Shown in pieces: positions 7,269 through 15,159 of a stretch of DNA of 15,193 nt; positions within the stretch are counted from its first letter, which is position 1; every line of letters begins with the position of its first letter. The notes under the pieces are model-generated. The model saw only the letters and a program-made list of their open reading frames with translations. It had not been told where the DNA came from and made no database searches. Source of the DNA: Polaribacter sp. (GTDB lineage: Bacteria; Bacteroidota; Bacteroidia; Flavobacteriales; Flavobacteriaceae); NCBI GenBank assembly GCA_030731695.1, contig JANQTK010000331.1:18102-33294 (forward strand). The letters run 5' to 3'. Made by a program: the position numbers and the translations under genes.

Positions 7269-8141
7269 ATGAGTGTTTTAGTAAATAAAAATTCAAAAAT
7301 TATTGTTCAAGGTTTTACAGGTAGTGAAGGTACTTTTCATGCTGGCCAAATGATTGATTATGGAACCAATGTTGTTGGAGGTGTAACCCCAGGAAAAGGT
7401 GGTCAAGAACACTTAGGAAAGCCTGTTTTTAATACGGTAAAAGAAGCTGTTGATAAGGCTGCTGCTGATACATCCATCATTTTTGTACCACCAGCTTTTG
7501 CTGCAGATGCAATTATGGAAGCTGCAGATGCTGGTATCAAAGTAATTATTTGTATTACTGAAGGAATTCCTACTGCTGACATGGTGAAGGTAAAAGCATA
7601 TATTTCAAATAAAGACTGCAGATTGATTGGCCCAAATTGCCCAGGAGTTATTACACCTGAAGAAGCAAAAGTGGGTATCATGCCAGGATTTATTTTCAAA
7701 AAAGGAAATATCGGAATTGTTTCAAAATCAGGAACCTTAACGTATGAAGCTGCAGATCAAGTGGTAAAACAAGGTTTTGGAATTTCAACGGCAATTGGAA
7801 TAGGAGGAGACCCAATTATTGGAACAACTACGAAAGAAGCTGTTGAATTATTGATGAATGATGATGAAACACATGCAATCGTAATGATTGGAGAAATTGG
7901 TGGAAATCTAGAAGCAGAAGCTGCAAAATGGATTAAAGCTGATGGCAATAGAAAACCAGTAGTAGGTTTTATTGCTGGGCAAACAGCGCCTTCAGGAAGA
8001 ACGATGGGGCATGCAGGTGCAATTGTTGGTGGCGCTGATGATACAGCACAGGCAAAAATGAAAATTTTAGCTGAAAACGGAATTCATGTGGTGAGTTCTC
8101 CAGCAAAAATTGGAGTGATGGTTGCAAGTGTATTGAAATAA
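7269..8141 (+). CDS. sucD: Succinyl-CoA synthetase (ADP/GDP-forming) alpha subunit
   Basis: SucD is the alpha subunit of the TCA-cycle enzyme that converts succinyl-CoA, phosphate and NDP to succinate, CoA and NTP. The 290-residue length is standard. Residues 1 to about 125 form the CoA-binding Rossmann domain (QGFTGSEGTFH near 15-25; VGGVTPGKGG), and the rest is the ligase domain with the phosphorylated histidine H248 in TMGHAGAIVGG (H246 in E. coli). The start of the ligase domain, NCPGVITPEEAKVGIMPG, is well kept. The beta subunit sucC is not in this window and must be elsewhere. It is the last gene of the plus-strand block and is followed by a strong hairpin terminator. It has a -7 box of its own but could also be reached by read-through from the lipid A genes, since no terminator lies between. 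Confidence 0.97.
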   Translation: MSVLVNKNSKIIVQGFTGSEGTFHAGQMIDYGTNVVGGVTPGKGGQEHLGKPVFNTVKEAVDKAAADTSIIFVPPAFAADAIMEAADAGIKVIICITEGIPTADMVKVKAYISNKDCRLIGPNCPGVITPEEAKVGIMPGFIFKKGNIGIVSKSGTLTYEAADQVVKQGFGISTAIGIGGDPIIGTTTKEAVELLMNDDETHAIVMIGEIGGNLEAEAAKWIKADGNRKPVVGFIAGQTAPSGRTMGHAGAIVGGADDTAQAKMKILAENGIHVVSSPAKIGVMVASVLK

Positions 8142-8159
8142 GTATCTTAAAATATATTC

Positions 8160-8192
8160 AAAAAAAAAATCCGTTTTACGGATTTTTTTTTT
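8160..8192. terminator. Bidirectional intrinsic terminator between sucD and the convergent unit
   Basis: A perfect inverted repeat: ten A, then TCCGT (8160-8174), a TTT loop, and ACGGA followed by ten T (8178-8192), giving a 15-base-pair stem. Each strand ends in a T run, so it can stop transcription from sucD (stop 18 bases upstream) and from the minus-strand lipoprotein gene (stop 13 bases away). Confidence 0.9.
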
Positions 8193-8205
8193 GAATTAAA
8201 TTATT

Positions 8206-8622
8206 TTATCGAAGTTTTAAAATTTTTATTGAATCAACTTTGGTTGTCAATAATGTTATTTTTCCTTGTTGTTCAAGTTTCAGCTCTAAAAGCTCTTTAT
8301 TCTTTTTTAAAACTTTTTCACTAGAAAGTTCAAATTGCAAAAGATATTTGCCCTTTGGATACGATTTTTTTGAATCACTCTGTAATTGTGTAAGCTCATC
8401 AATAACGGCAAATTTTAGAATATTTATTGAATCAATAGAAATAGATTTAAATAGTGTCTCTTTTTTAGTTTCTACTTTGATGATGAATCTGTAATACAAT
8501 TCAGAATTTAAAACTCCCGGATTTACTTCAATTTTTTCAGTAGAGATTACTTTTGCACTGCTACAAGAAAGCAATACAAAAGTAATTACCACTAACATTC
8601 CTGTTGATTTTAATAAATTCAT
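8206..8622 (-). CDS. Small predicted lipoprotein of unknown function
   Basis: I do not recognise this 138-residue protein. It opens with a lipoprotein signal peptide: a lysine at position 5, a hydrophobic core (about 8-18) and a lipobox LLSC with the lipidated cysteine at C20. The residues after it (SSAKV) lack the acidic cluster near the cysteine that marks surface-exposed lipoproteins in Capnocytophaga, so a periplasm-facing location is more likely. The mature part is rich in lysine, leucine and glutamate, with a probable helix near KVLKKNKELLELKLEQQ. Two similar short strands occur, SIDSINILKF and KVDSIKILKL, hinting at a repeated strand or a small beta unit. Its ATG follows the stop codon of the upstream secreted propeller gene with no bases between (TAA-ATG), so the two are surely co-transcribed and probably translationally coupled. 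No separate promoter is visible. Gene call is good, function open. Confidence 0.8.
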   Translation of the reverse strand: MNLLKSTGMLVVITFVLLSCSSAKVISTEKIEVNPGVLNSELYYRFIIKVETKKETLFKSISIDSINILKFAVIDELTQLQSDSKKSYPKGKYLLQFELSSEKVLKKNKELLELKLEQQGKITLLTTKVDSIKILKLR

Positions 8623-11190
8623 TTATTGAACAAAAAATTTATGAGTAAATACTTTGTTTCCTTCATTTATTTTAAGAATATACATTCCTTTAGATATATT
8701 TTCTAAAGAAATTTTGTTGTCTTTTTGTTGCAATTTTCCCTTAGAAACAAGACCTCCAACAACATTATAAATCATATAATCTATTGGGTCAGTTAGTATT
8801 GATAAACGAATATTTAAATGATTGTTATTAACTGGGTTGGGAAAAACAGTTGGTTTATTGTCAAAACTCACTTCTTCAGTTCCTAAAGTTGTGTTGGCAA
8901 TATTGATTTCCCACATGCCTCTTCCAAAAGTTCCGATATATAATTTGTCGTTTAAATAATTAATTTTCATATCGTTTACAATCACGTTTGGAAGATTTGC
9001 GCCTAATTTACTCCAATTAGTACCAGCGTTGCCACTAAAATAAACTCCCAATTCTGTTGCAACAAATAAATATTCGTTAGTTTGATTTTGTTTGAAAAGG
9101 ATTTTTTTCATCAAAATATTAGGCAAATCTCCTGAGATATTTGTCCAAGTTGCTCCTCCATTTATAGATTTAAATACTTTGTTACCAGCATTATATGCGT
9201 TTACTGTAGCGTAAATGGTGTTTCCAGAAGTACTTGCGGCATCAATTGAAAATGAATTGATAAGTTCTCCAGTAGGTTGCGTCATTGTGTTCCATGAATT
9301 TCCTCCATTTATAGAACGAGTAATTCCGTTTGTTCCAACTACTGCAATATAATTACCTTGGTTATCAAATGAAATTGGACTTCCAACACCTGCATTTAAT
9401 TTTGTCCAAATTTCATTTGGGTTTTCACTCATTGTCGTTGAAATATTTGTAGATTTATACATATCATCAAAACCTCCAAAAGCTATAGTTGAAGTTGAAG
9501 TATGCAAACTAAATGGCCAAACAAATTCACCATCAGCTGGTTTTGGAATTGGATTTCCTTGATAGTTACCAGAATATCCTGAATTGTCTGAGCGAGTTAG
9601 TGAACCATTTGTACCTCCTAAATATCGTATGCCTGGGTTTGAATAATCAATAGCTGAGCAAACTCCGTCACCAGCAGAAGCACTAACCCAAGTACCATTT
9701 TCTTTACTAAATCCATCATTATCTTGATTTGCCATCATAAAGTCATCATTGTTTCCTGAAGACGGATTGATAGAAATTGTATAAATTTGAGTAACTAAAA
9801 CACCATTTGATTTGTACACTGTAGTAGGTGATTGATCTGTTGGATTTGCGTAATTAATATAATACAGGCCTCCATCATTTGCGCTCCAAAAAGATAAACC
9901 TGCATCTAAATATCCTGCTTGATGGTGGTCAGAATGCACATAAACACCTGGATCATTGGCGTTTGATTTATATCCATTTAATGAAGTGTACCAACTTGCA
10001 CCGTTATTATTACTTGAATTAGCATTCACAGAACCTTCTAAAAAGAACCCATTTCGTTTTACTAAAACCTGATTAAAACCTCCTTGAGGGTCATAACCGG
10101 CAGGTATAGTCCCAACATTTGTTACTGAACCTGAACCAACTAAACTTAACGCTTTTATTTGGCCTGTTTTGTCTTGAATAAAAAAGTTTCCATTTTCATC
10201 CGCAGTTACAGCATATTTACCAGATTCATTGGGAGCAATCAACTCAGTCCAATTAAGTCCATTATCCGTAGAAAAATAGACTCCTTCAAATGCATCTGTA
10301 GCTACAATATTTGTTCCATGTGCTGCCATTCTTCCAAAGTTTACATCTTCACCACCAGGTGTAAAAACAGAAGTCCAAGTTGTGCCTCCGTTAGTAGTTC
10401 TCATAATGTCATTGGCAGTAGCTGCTACCACTGTATTGTCATCAATCACTACCAAATGCCCTAATAATTTACCATCATTCAGATTCAAATTCAGTCCAGT
10501 AGCAGTCCAAGTTTCTCCCATATCTGTTGACTTGTAAACTCCGATAGAATTGAGAACTTCTTGTGCATCATAATCCCCTGTTGTAGCATATAAAACCCCT
10601 GCACTCGTTGTAGAGGTTGATGAACCTTTGATATCTGTGATACCAATTCCTGCAAAAGTGTCAAATTTTGGAGACCAAGTTGCTCCATTATCAGTTGATT
10701 TCCAAATTCCTCCAGTTGGAGCGCCTACTATTAATACATTATTATTTTCATTTCCAGCAGCTATATATCTCCAAAAAGCATTCAATCGTCCTAATTTTGG
10801 TGGGTTTGGATACCCATTTGCATCAGGATTGCTTTGAGGACCAATATTTGTCCAATTTTCTTGAGACAATTTTGATTGCATTGGGTTCGAAGCTATTTTT
10901 TTATTCAATAATCCAGCATTTTTCCAACCCTCTAAAGCTGAAGGAAAAGAACCATCCGGATTTACACGATCTCTCCAATAATAAGCCCATCTCTCAAAGT
11001 GTTTTATGGCTTTGATATCTGACTTAGAAATGATTTTTTTAGACTGTAATGAGTTGATTTCTGATCGTTTTTTCGCAACGATTTCATAGTAATTACTTCC
11101 TTTTTCGGTAGAAGCTTTTTTGTAATCGACGGATTGTGAAAATGACATCATAAACGTCAATAACAGCAATAGTGTAATCGTTTTTTTCAT
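8623..11190 (-). CDS. Secreted BNR/sortilin-like beta-propeller protein with T9SS type A sorting domain
   Basis: This 855-residue protein has a Sec signal peptide (MKKTITLLLLLTFMMSFSQS, cleavage near 19-20). Then comes a charged, helical segment with the aromatic patch FERWAYYWRDRVNPDGSFP (65-83), a type of segment I recall from other flavobacterial propellers. At least eight Asp-box motifs (S/T-x-D/N-x-G-x-x-W) follow near residues 165, 221, 265, 307, 393, 626, 675 and 720, for example STDNGATW and SINGGATW, indicating one or two beta-propellers of the BNR/VPS10 kind. Residues from about 780 (VFPNPVNN) to the end (GMYILKINEGNKVFTHKFFVQ) form a type A sorting domain, so the protein should cross the outer membrane by T9SS and be anchored or released. 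No sialidase catalytic set is evident, so I do not call it an enzyme. A binding or adhesive role is possible. It is followed directly by a lipoprotein gene. No clear -7 box was found upstream. Confidence 0.88.
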   Translation of the reverse strand: MKKTITLLLLLTFMMSFSQSVDYKKASTEKGSNYYEIVAKKRSEINSLQSKKIISKSDIKAIKHFERWAYYWRDRVNPDGSFPSALEGWKNAGLLNKKIASNPMQSKLSQENWTNIGPQSNPDANGYPNPPKLGRLNAFWRYIAAGNENNNVLIVGAPTGGIWKSTDNGATWSPKFDTFAGIGITDIKGSSTSTTSAGVLYATTGDYDAQEVLNSIGVYKSTDMGETWTATGLNLNLNDGKLLGHLVVIDDNTVVAATANDIMRTTNGGTTWTSVFTPGGEDVNFGRMAAHGTNIVATDAFEGVYFSTDNGLNWTELIAPNESGKYAVTADENGNFFIQDKTGQIKALSLVGSGSVTNVGTIPAGYDPQGGFNQVLVKRNGFFLEGSVNANSSNNNGASWYTSLNGYKSNANDPGVYVHSDHHQAGYLDAGLSFWSANDGGLYYINYANPTDQSPTTVYKSNGVLVTQIYTISINPSSGNNDDFMMANQDNDGFSKENGTWVSASAGDGVCSAIDYSNPGIRYLGGTNGSLTRSDNSGYSGNYQGNPIPKPADGEFVWPFSLHTSTSTIAFGGFDDMYKSTNISTTMSENPNEIWTKLNAGVGSPISFDNQGNYIAVVGTNGITRSINGGNSWNTMTQPTGELINSFSIDAASTSGNTIYATVNAYNAGNKVFKSINGGATWTNISGDLPNILMKKILFKQNQTNEYLFVATELGVYFSGNAGTNWSKLGANLPNVIVNDMKINYLNDKLYIGTFGRGMWEINIANTTLGTEEVSFDNKPTVFPNPVNNNHLNIRLSILTDPIDYMIYNVVGGLVSKGKLQQKDNKISLENISKGMYILKINEGNKVFTHKFFVQ

Positions 11191-11310
11191 AATAAATAAA
11201 GTTGGTTAGTTGGTTTTCTGAAACTATTTTATTGATTCATAGCTAGATAGTTTCCATTCGTTAAATGTAATTAAAATTAGCTTTCAAAAAACTTTTTTCC
11301 TAAAAAAAGC

Positions 11311-11318
11311 TATCTTTG
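11311..11318 (+). promoter_or_regulatory. -7 box of fabG promoter
   Basis: TATCTTTG matches TAnnTTTG exactly and lies 21 bases before the fabG ATG. The -33 region has no TTG at the usual distance; the closest is TTTC at 11282-11285, 25 bases upstream. This 149-base divergent gap holds no other feature I can support. Confidence 0.5.
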
Positions 11319-11339
11319 GGACTTTAAATATGATTAAAA

Positions 11340-12083
11340 ATGAAACTTTTAGAAAATAAAACAGCCATTATCACTGGAGCTACAAGAGGAATTGGAAGAG
11401 GAATTGCTATTGAATTTGCCAAACAAGGTGCCAATGTTGCATTTACCTATAGCTCATCTGTTGATGCTGCAATTGCGTTGGAAAATGAATTGAAATCTTT
11501 CGGAATTTCCGCAAAAGGATATCAATCAAATGCGGCTAACTTTGATGCTGCTCAAGAACTTGTAGCGAATGTAGTGACTGAATTTGGTACAGTAGATATT
11601 TTAGTGAACAATGCCGGAATTACCAAAGACAATTTATTAATGCGAATTTCCGAAGAGGATTTTGATTCCGTAATTGAAGTAAATCTGAAATCTGTTTTCA
11701 ATTTAACCAAAGCTGTGATTCGTCCTATGATGAAACAACGCAGTGGTTCTATCATCAATATGAGTTCCGTGGTTGGTTTAAAAGGAAATGCTGGGCAAGC
11801 CAATTATGCTGCTTCAAAAGCCGGAATTATTGGTTTTTCCAAGTCAGTTGCACTGGAATTGGGTTCAAGAAATGTACGAAGCAATGTGATTGCTCCTGGT
11901 TTTATTGAAACTGAAATGACAGATAAATTAGATGAAAAAACAGTACAAGGTTGGCGCGATTCTATTCCATTAAAAAGAGGAGGACAGCCTGAAGATATTG
12001 CCAATGCGTGTGTTTTTTTAGCATCTGATATGAGTTCGTACATTACAGGACAAACACTTTCTGTAGATGGAGGAATGAATTGA
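11340..12083 (+). CDS. fabG: 3-oxoacyl-ACP reductase FabG
   Basis: FabG reduces 3-oxoacyl-ACP to 3-hydroxyacyl-ACP with NADPH in fatty acid elongation; it is a cytosolic short-chain dehydrogenase, normally a tetramer. The 247-residue length is standard. The cofactor motif TGATRGIG is at 12-19, NNAG follows strand 4, and the catalytic triad is S143, Y156 and K160 in the pattern S-x12-Y-x3-K. The C-terminus TGQTLSVDGGMN is typical of FabG rather than of other family members, which supports the specific call, though SDR enzymes can be mis-assigned. Its product, 3-hydroxyacyl-ACP, is the donor used by LpxA and LpxD upstream, but a 3-kb opposite-strand unit separates them. It stands alone, with its own promoter box and a strong terminator. 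Confidence 0.93.
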   Translation: MKLLENKTAIITGATRGIGRGIAIEFAKQGANVAFTYSSSVDAAIALENELKSFGISAKGYQSNAANFDAAQELVANVVTEFGTVDILVNNAGITKDNLLMRISEEDFDSVIEVNLKSVFNLTKAVIRPMMKQRSGSIINMSSVVGLKGNAGQANYAASKAGIIGFSKSVALELGSRNVRSNVIAPGFIETEMTDKLDEKTVQGWRDSIPLKRGGQPEDIANACVFLASDMSSYITGQTLSVDGGMN

Positions 12084-12111
12084 TAATAAAAATATTTTTT
12101 TAAAGCTATTT

Positions 12112-12148
12112 AAAAAACCTACAACAAATTGTGTTGTAGGTTTTTCTT
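12112..12148 (+). terminator. Intrinsic terminator of fabG
   Basis: AAAAACCTACAAC (12113-12125) pairs perfectly with GTTGTAGGTTTTT (12133-12145); an extra A-T pair closes a five-base loop, giving 14 base pairs. T-rich sequence follows. It lies 30 bases after the fabG stop and 43 bases before the next gene, so that gene needs its own promoter. Confidence 0.88.
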
Positions 12149-12188
12149 TTTCCAATGATATGGTTACCTTTCCGCTAAAATCAAACTT

Positions 12189-14216
12189 TTGCAAGCAACT
12201 ATTATTTTTCTTCTTTTTTTAGCATTGGTGTTGAGTTTTTCAATAGCTTATTTTCAGTATTATTATAAAGAAAAAAGCAAACATCAATTCACTCCTTTCT
12301 TATTGATTTTAAGAATGGTAAGTTTGTTTTTGTTGCTAGCATTATTTATCAATCCAAGTATTGAAAATGAAGTTTATCAAAATGAAAAACCTGTTTTGTC
12401 AGTATTGACAGACAATTCATCTTCGATTGCTTTTTTTGATGAAACAAAAAATATGGTTGCGTTTCAAGAAAGAGTATCTAATAATTCTGCTATTAAAGAC
12501 AAATTTGCGATTCAAAATTTTCAATTCGGAAAAACATTGCAAATCCAAGATAGCTTGACTTTTTCTGAAAATGAAACTAATATTTTTGAAGCAATTACAG
12601 CAACAAACAAATTGAATTCAGGTAAAATTGCCCCCATTATTTTATTAACAGATGGCAATCAAACCATTGGTTCAGATTACGAATTTTTGAATTCAAAGCA
12701 GCCTATTTATCCTGTAATTTTTGGAGATACAACGACCTATGCTGATGTAAAAATTACTCAAATAAATGCCAATAAATACAGTTTTTTGGGAAATCAATTT
12801 CCAGTAGAAATATTGCTGAATTATGAAGGAAGTGGAGAGGTTTCCTCAGTTTTTACAATTTCATCCAAAGGAAAAACAATCTTTAGTAAAAATGTTTCCT
12901 TTTCTGCTAAAAAAATGTCTGTTACCATCACAACTAATATTGAGTCAACTGCAAAAGGAATTCATTTTTATAAAGCTTCTTTGCAGCAAATTGACAATGA
13001 AAAAAATACCAAAAACAACACCAAAGATTTCACAGTAGAAGTAATTGATGAGCAAACAAATGTGCTAATTTTATCGTCCGTTTTGCATCCTGATTTGGGA
13101 GTGCTAAAAAAAGCTATAGAAAGTAATAAACAACGAAAAGCTTCCATTTCATTAATTACTGATTTTAAATATCAATTAAATGATTTTCAATTAATTATAT
13201 TATATCAAGTTACTAATAACTTTAGAACAATACTTACTGAAATTAACACCAATAAACTGCCTTATTTATTTATTTCGGGAACAAATACGGATTGGAATTT
13301 TGTAAATGCACAACAATTAGGTTTTCAAAAAAGAGCCATCAATCAAACTGAAAATTACGGGGCAACATTCAATGATTCGTATGCTACATTTTTGCAAGAT
13401 AATATTGGTTTTAACGATTTTCCTCCTTTAAAAGATCGTTTTGGTGAAGTGCTTTTTAATAAAGAATACCAAACCTTGTTGTATCAAAATATCAACGGAA
13501 TTCAAACAAAAGTTCCTTTGTTAGCAACTGTTGATCATGAGTCTCATAAATTTTCCACGCTGTTTGGAGAAGGATTTTGGAAATGGCGAGCAGCTAGTTT
13601 TTTAAATACCAATTCTTTTGAAGATTTTGATGCTTTTGTTGGTAATTTGGTGAGTTATCTGGCATCCAACAAAAAAAGAAATCGGTTAGAAGTGAAAGCT
13701 GAAAGTTTATATTCAGCAAATTCAACGATCAATATTTCAGCATTTTATTTAGATAATACCTATAAATTTGATCCAAGAGCTTCTCTTGAAATTACAATTA
13801 CCAATGAAACTTCTAAAAAAGTTTTGAGATTTCCGTTTTCATTACTCAACAATTCGTATCAAGTTGGCATTGAAAATTTAGCATCCGGAATTTATACGTA
13901 TTCTGTCGCTGTTTTGGGACAAAATCTTACAAAATCTGGACAATTTGTGATTTCTGACTATCAAATTGAAGCCCAATTTACAAGTGCCAATTTGGAGAAA
14001 CTCAAAAAAATAGCGGCAAATTCTGGCGGAAAAGTATATCATAAAAATCAAATGGATGCTTTACTGCAAGACCTTTCTAAAAATGAGTCTTTTTACACCA
14101 TCCAAAAAGCATCAAAAAAAGAGCAAGAAATCTTAGATTGGAAGTGGGTGATGTTTGTAATCATTGGTTTTTTGACCCTAGAATGGTTTATCAGAAAATA
14201 TATTGGTAAAATTTAG
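12189..14216 (+). CDS. Membrane-anchored VWA / glutamine-amidotransferase-like protein
   Basis: This 675-residue protein has two N-terminal membrane segments (about 3-24 and 36-54), a long extracytoplasmic or cytoplasmic body, and a C-terminal membrane segment (about 652-668, WVMFVIIGFLTLEWFI) followed by a short basic tail. Residues 68-200 look like a von Willebrand A domain with a near-complete MIDAS: D75-x-S77-x-S79 in LTDNSSSI, T130 in NETNIF, and T154-D155-G156 in LLTDGNQTIG. Near 285-420 a segment starting VLILSSVLHPDLGVLKKAI resembles the class I glutamine-amidotransferase-like domain found in related bacterial VWA membrane proteins; it is probably non-catalytic. I know of no assigned function. 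The first possible start after the in-frame TGA at 12156 is TTG at 12189, which keeps the first membrane segment whole; the first in-frame ATG is residue 43, too late. The start is therefore uncertain by a few codons. The prohibitin-like gene follows after 112 bases with its own promoter. Confidence 0.78.
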   Translation: MQATIIFLLFLALVLSFSIAYFQYYYKEKSKHQFTPFLLILRMVSLFLLLALFINPSIENEVYQNEKPVLSVLTDNSSSIAFFDETKNMVAFQERVSNNSAIKDKFAIQNFQFGKTLQIQDSLTFSENETNIFEAITATNKLNSGKIAPIILLTDGNQTIGSDYEFLNSKQPIYPVIFGDTTTYADVKITQINANKYSFLGNQFPVEILLNYEGSGEVSSVFTISSKGKTIFSKNVSFSAKKMSVTITTNIESTAKGIHFYKASLQQIDNEKNTKNNTKDFTVEVIDEQTNVLILSSVLHPDLGVLKKAIESNKQRKASISLITDFKYQLNDFQLIILYQVTNNFRTILTEINTNKLPYLFISGTNTDWNFVNAQQLGFQKRAINQTENYGATFNDSYATFLQDNIGFNDFPPLKDRFGEVLFNKEYQTLLYQNINGIQTKVPLLATVDHESHKFSTLFGEGFWKWRAASFLNTNSFEDFDAFVGNLVSYLASNKKRNRLEVKAESLYSANSTINISAFYLDNTYKFDPRASLEITITNETSKKVLRFPFSLLNNSYQVGIENLASGIYTYSVAVLGQNLTKSGQFVISDYQIEAQFTSANLEKLKKIAANSGGKVYHKNQMDALLQDLSKNESFYTIQKASKKEQEILDWKWVMFVIIGFLTLEWFIRKYIGKI

Positions 14217-14277
14217 TGTGTAAAACATCATCATTACACCAACATTCTTATCAATCTTCTTTATCTGAAAACATAGA

Positions 14278-14308
14278 TTGTAATTCCCCTTTATAAGTTG
14301 TAAATTTG
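14278..14308 (+). promoter_or_regulatory. Promoter of the prohibitin-like gene
   Basis: TTG at 14278-14280, a 20-base spacer, and TAAATTTG at 14301-14308 match the flavobacterial consensus TTG-N(17-23)-TAnnTTTG fully. The ATG lies 20 bases past the box, preceded by an A-rich leader with no Shine-Dalgarno site. It is the best promoter match in the window. Confidence 0.7.
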
Positions 14309-14328
14309 AAAAAATAAAAATATAAAAA

Positions 14329-15159
14329 ATGGCAAATAAACAATTAGAATTTAATTTTCCAAAAGGCGGAATTCTTATTATTGTGGTTGCAGTAATTGCA
14401 ATCATAGTGTTTTCAAAATCAACAGTTACCATTGGTCCTGGTGAGGGTGGTGTAATTTTTGAACAATTTTTAGGTGGTATCAATACCGAGAGAACTTATG
14501 GAGAAGGTTTTCATATTGTAGCTCCTTGGAATAGAATGATTGTAAGAAAAGTGCGCCAACAATCAGTTTCAGATGAAATGAATGTTCTTTCTGTAAATGG
14601 ATTGCAAGTAACTGTGAATGGAACTGTTTGGTATGAACCAGAATATAAAAATTTAGGATTGTTGATTAAAACTAAAGGAGAAGATTATGAACGCGAAGTG
14701 CTTGATCCAGCTGTAAATGCTGCAGCAAGAAGCGTTGTAGGGCGTTATACGCCTGAGCAGTTATACTCAAGCAAAAGAGATGTAATTGAGCAAGAAATTT
14801 TAGATGAAGTAAAAATCATTTTAAAAGACCAATATTTAACTGTAAAAAGAGTATTGGTAAAAGATGTAAAATTGCCAACTACCATTAAAAATGCGATTGA
14901 AACCAAATTAAAACAAGAGCAAGAATCTTTAGAATATGAGTTTAGATTGGCAAAAGCGAAAAAAGAAGCAGAAAGACAACAAATTGATGCAGAAGGTAAA
15001 GCTAGTGCTAATAAAATTTTAAGTGCTTCACTTACGGATAAAATTTTACAAGAAAAAGGAATTGAAGCAACTTTAAAATTAGCCAATTCTCCAAATAGCA
15101 AAGTAATTGTGATTGGATCTGGAAAAGATGGAATGCCAATTATCTTAGGAAATCAATAA
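14329..15159 (+). CDS. Prohibitin-like SPFH (band 7) membrane protein
   Basis: This 276-residue protein has one N-terminal membrane segment (about 14-28, GILIIVVAVIAIIVF), an SPFH/band 7 domain (about 30-205) and a charged coiled coil (about 190-245, rich in K, E, A and Q). The stretch GPGEGGVIFEQFLGG followed by GEGFHIVAPW is characteristic of prohibitins rather than of stomatin or flotillin. Prohibitin-type SPFH proteins form large ring or cage assemblies on a membrane and in bacteria are tied to the membrane protease FtsH or to lipid-domain organisation; which applies here is not visible. No NfeD or FtsH gene is adjacent. The C-terminus ends SGKDGMPIILGNQ, as in bacterial prohibitins, so the gene looks complete. 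It has its own strong promoter match. The 34 bases after its stop hold nothing I can identify. Confidence 0.92.
   Translation: MANKQLEFNFPKGGILIIVVAVIAIIVFSKSTVTIGPGEGGVIFEQFLGGINTERTYGEGFHIVAPWNRMIVRKVRQQSVSDEMNVLSVNGLQVTVNGTVWYEPEYKNLGLLIKTKGEDYEREVLDPAVNAAARSVVGRYTPEQLYSSKRDVIEQEILDEVKIILKDQYLTVKRVLVKDVKLPTTIKNAIETKLKQEQESLEYEFRLAKAKKEAERQQIDAEGKASANKILSASLTDKILQEKGIEATLKLANSPNSKVIVIGSGKDGMPIILGNQ

Noticed and set aside
10159..11015. Plus-strand open frames of 69-115 codons antisense to the propeller gene
   Set aside because: They overlap the Asp-box repeats and signal region of a clearly coding gene, and their composition is that expected from reverse-strand reading of such repeats.
8623..11190. 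Sialidase or glycoside hydrolase call for the propeller protein
   Set aside because: Asp boxes occur in many propellers; I see no sialidase arginine triad or catalytic tyrosine-glutamate pattern, so an enzymatic call is not supported.
11201..11216. Two 8-base near-repeats (GTTGGTTA, GTTGGTTT) upstream of the propeller gene
   Set aside because: Only two imperfect units; too little to support a regulatory repeat or binding site.
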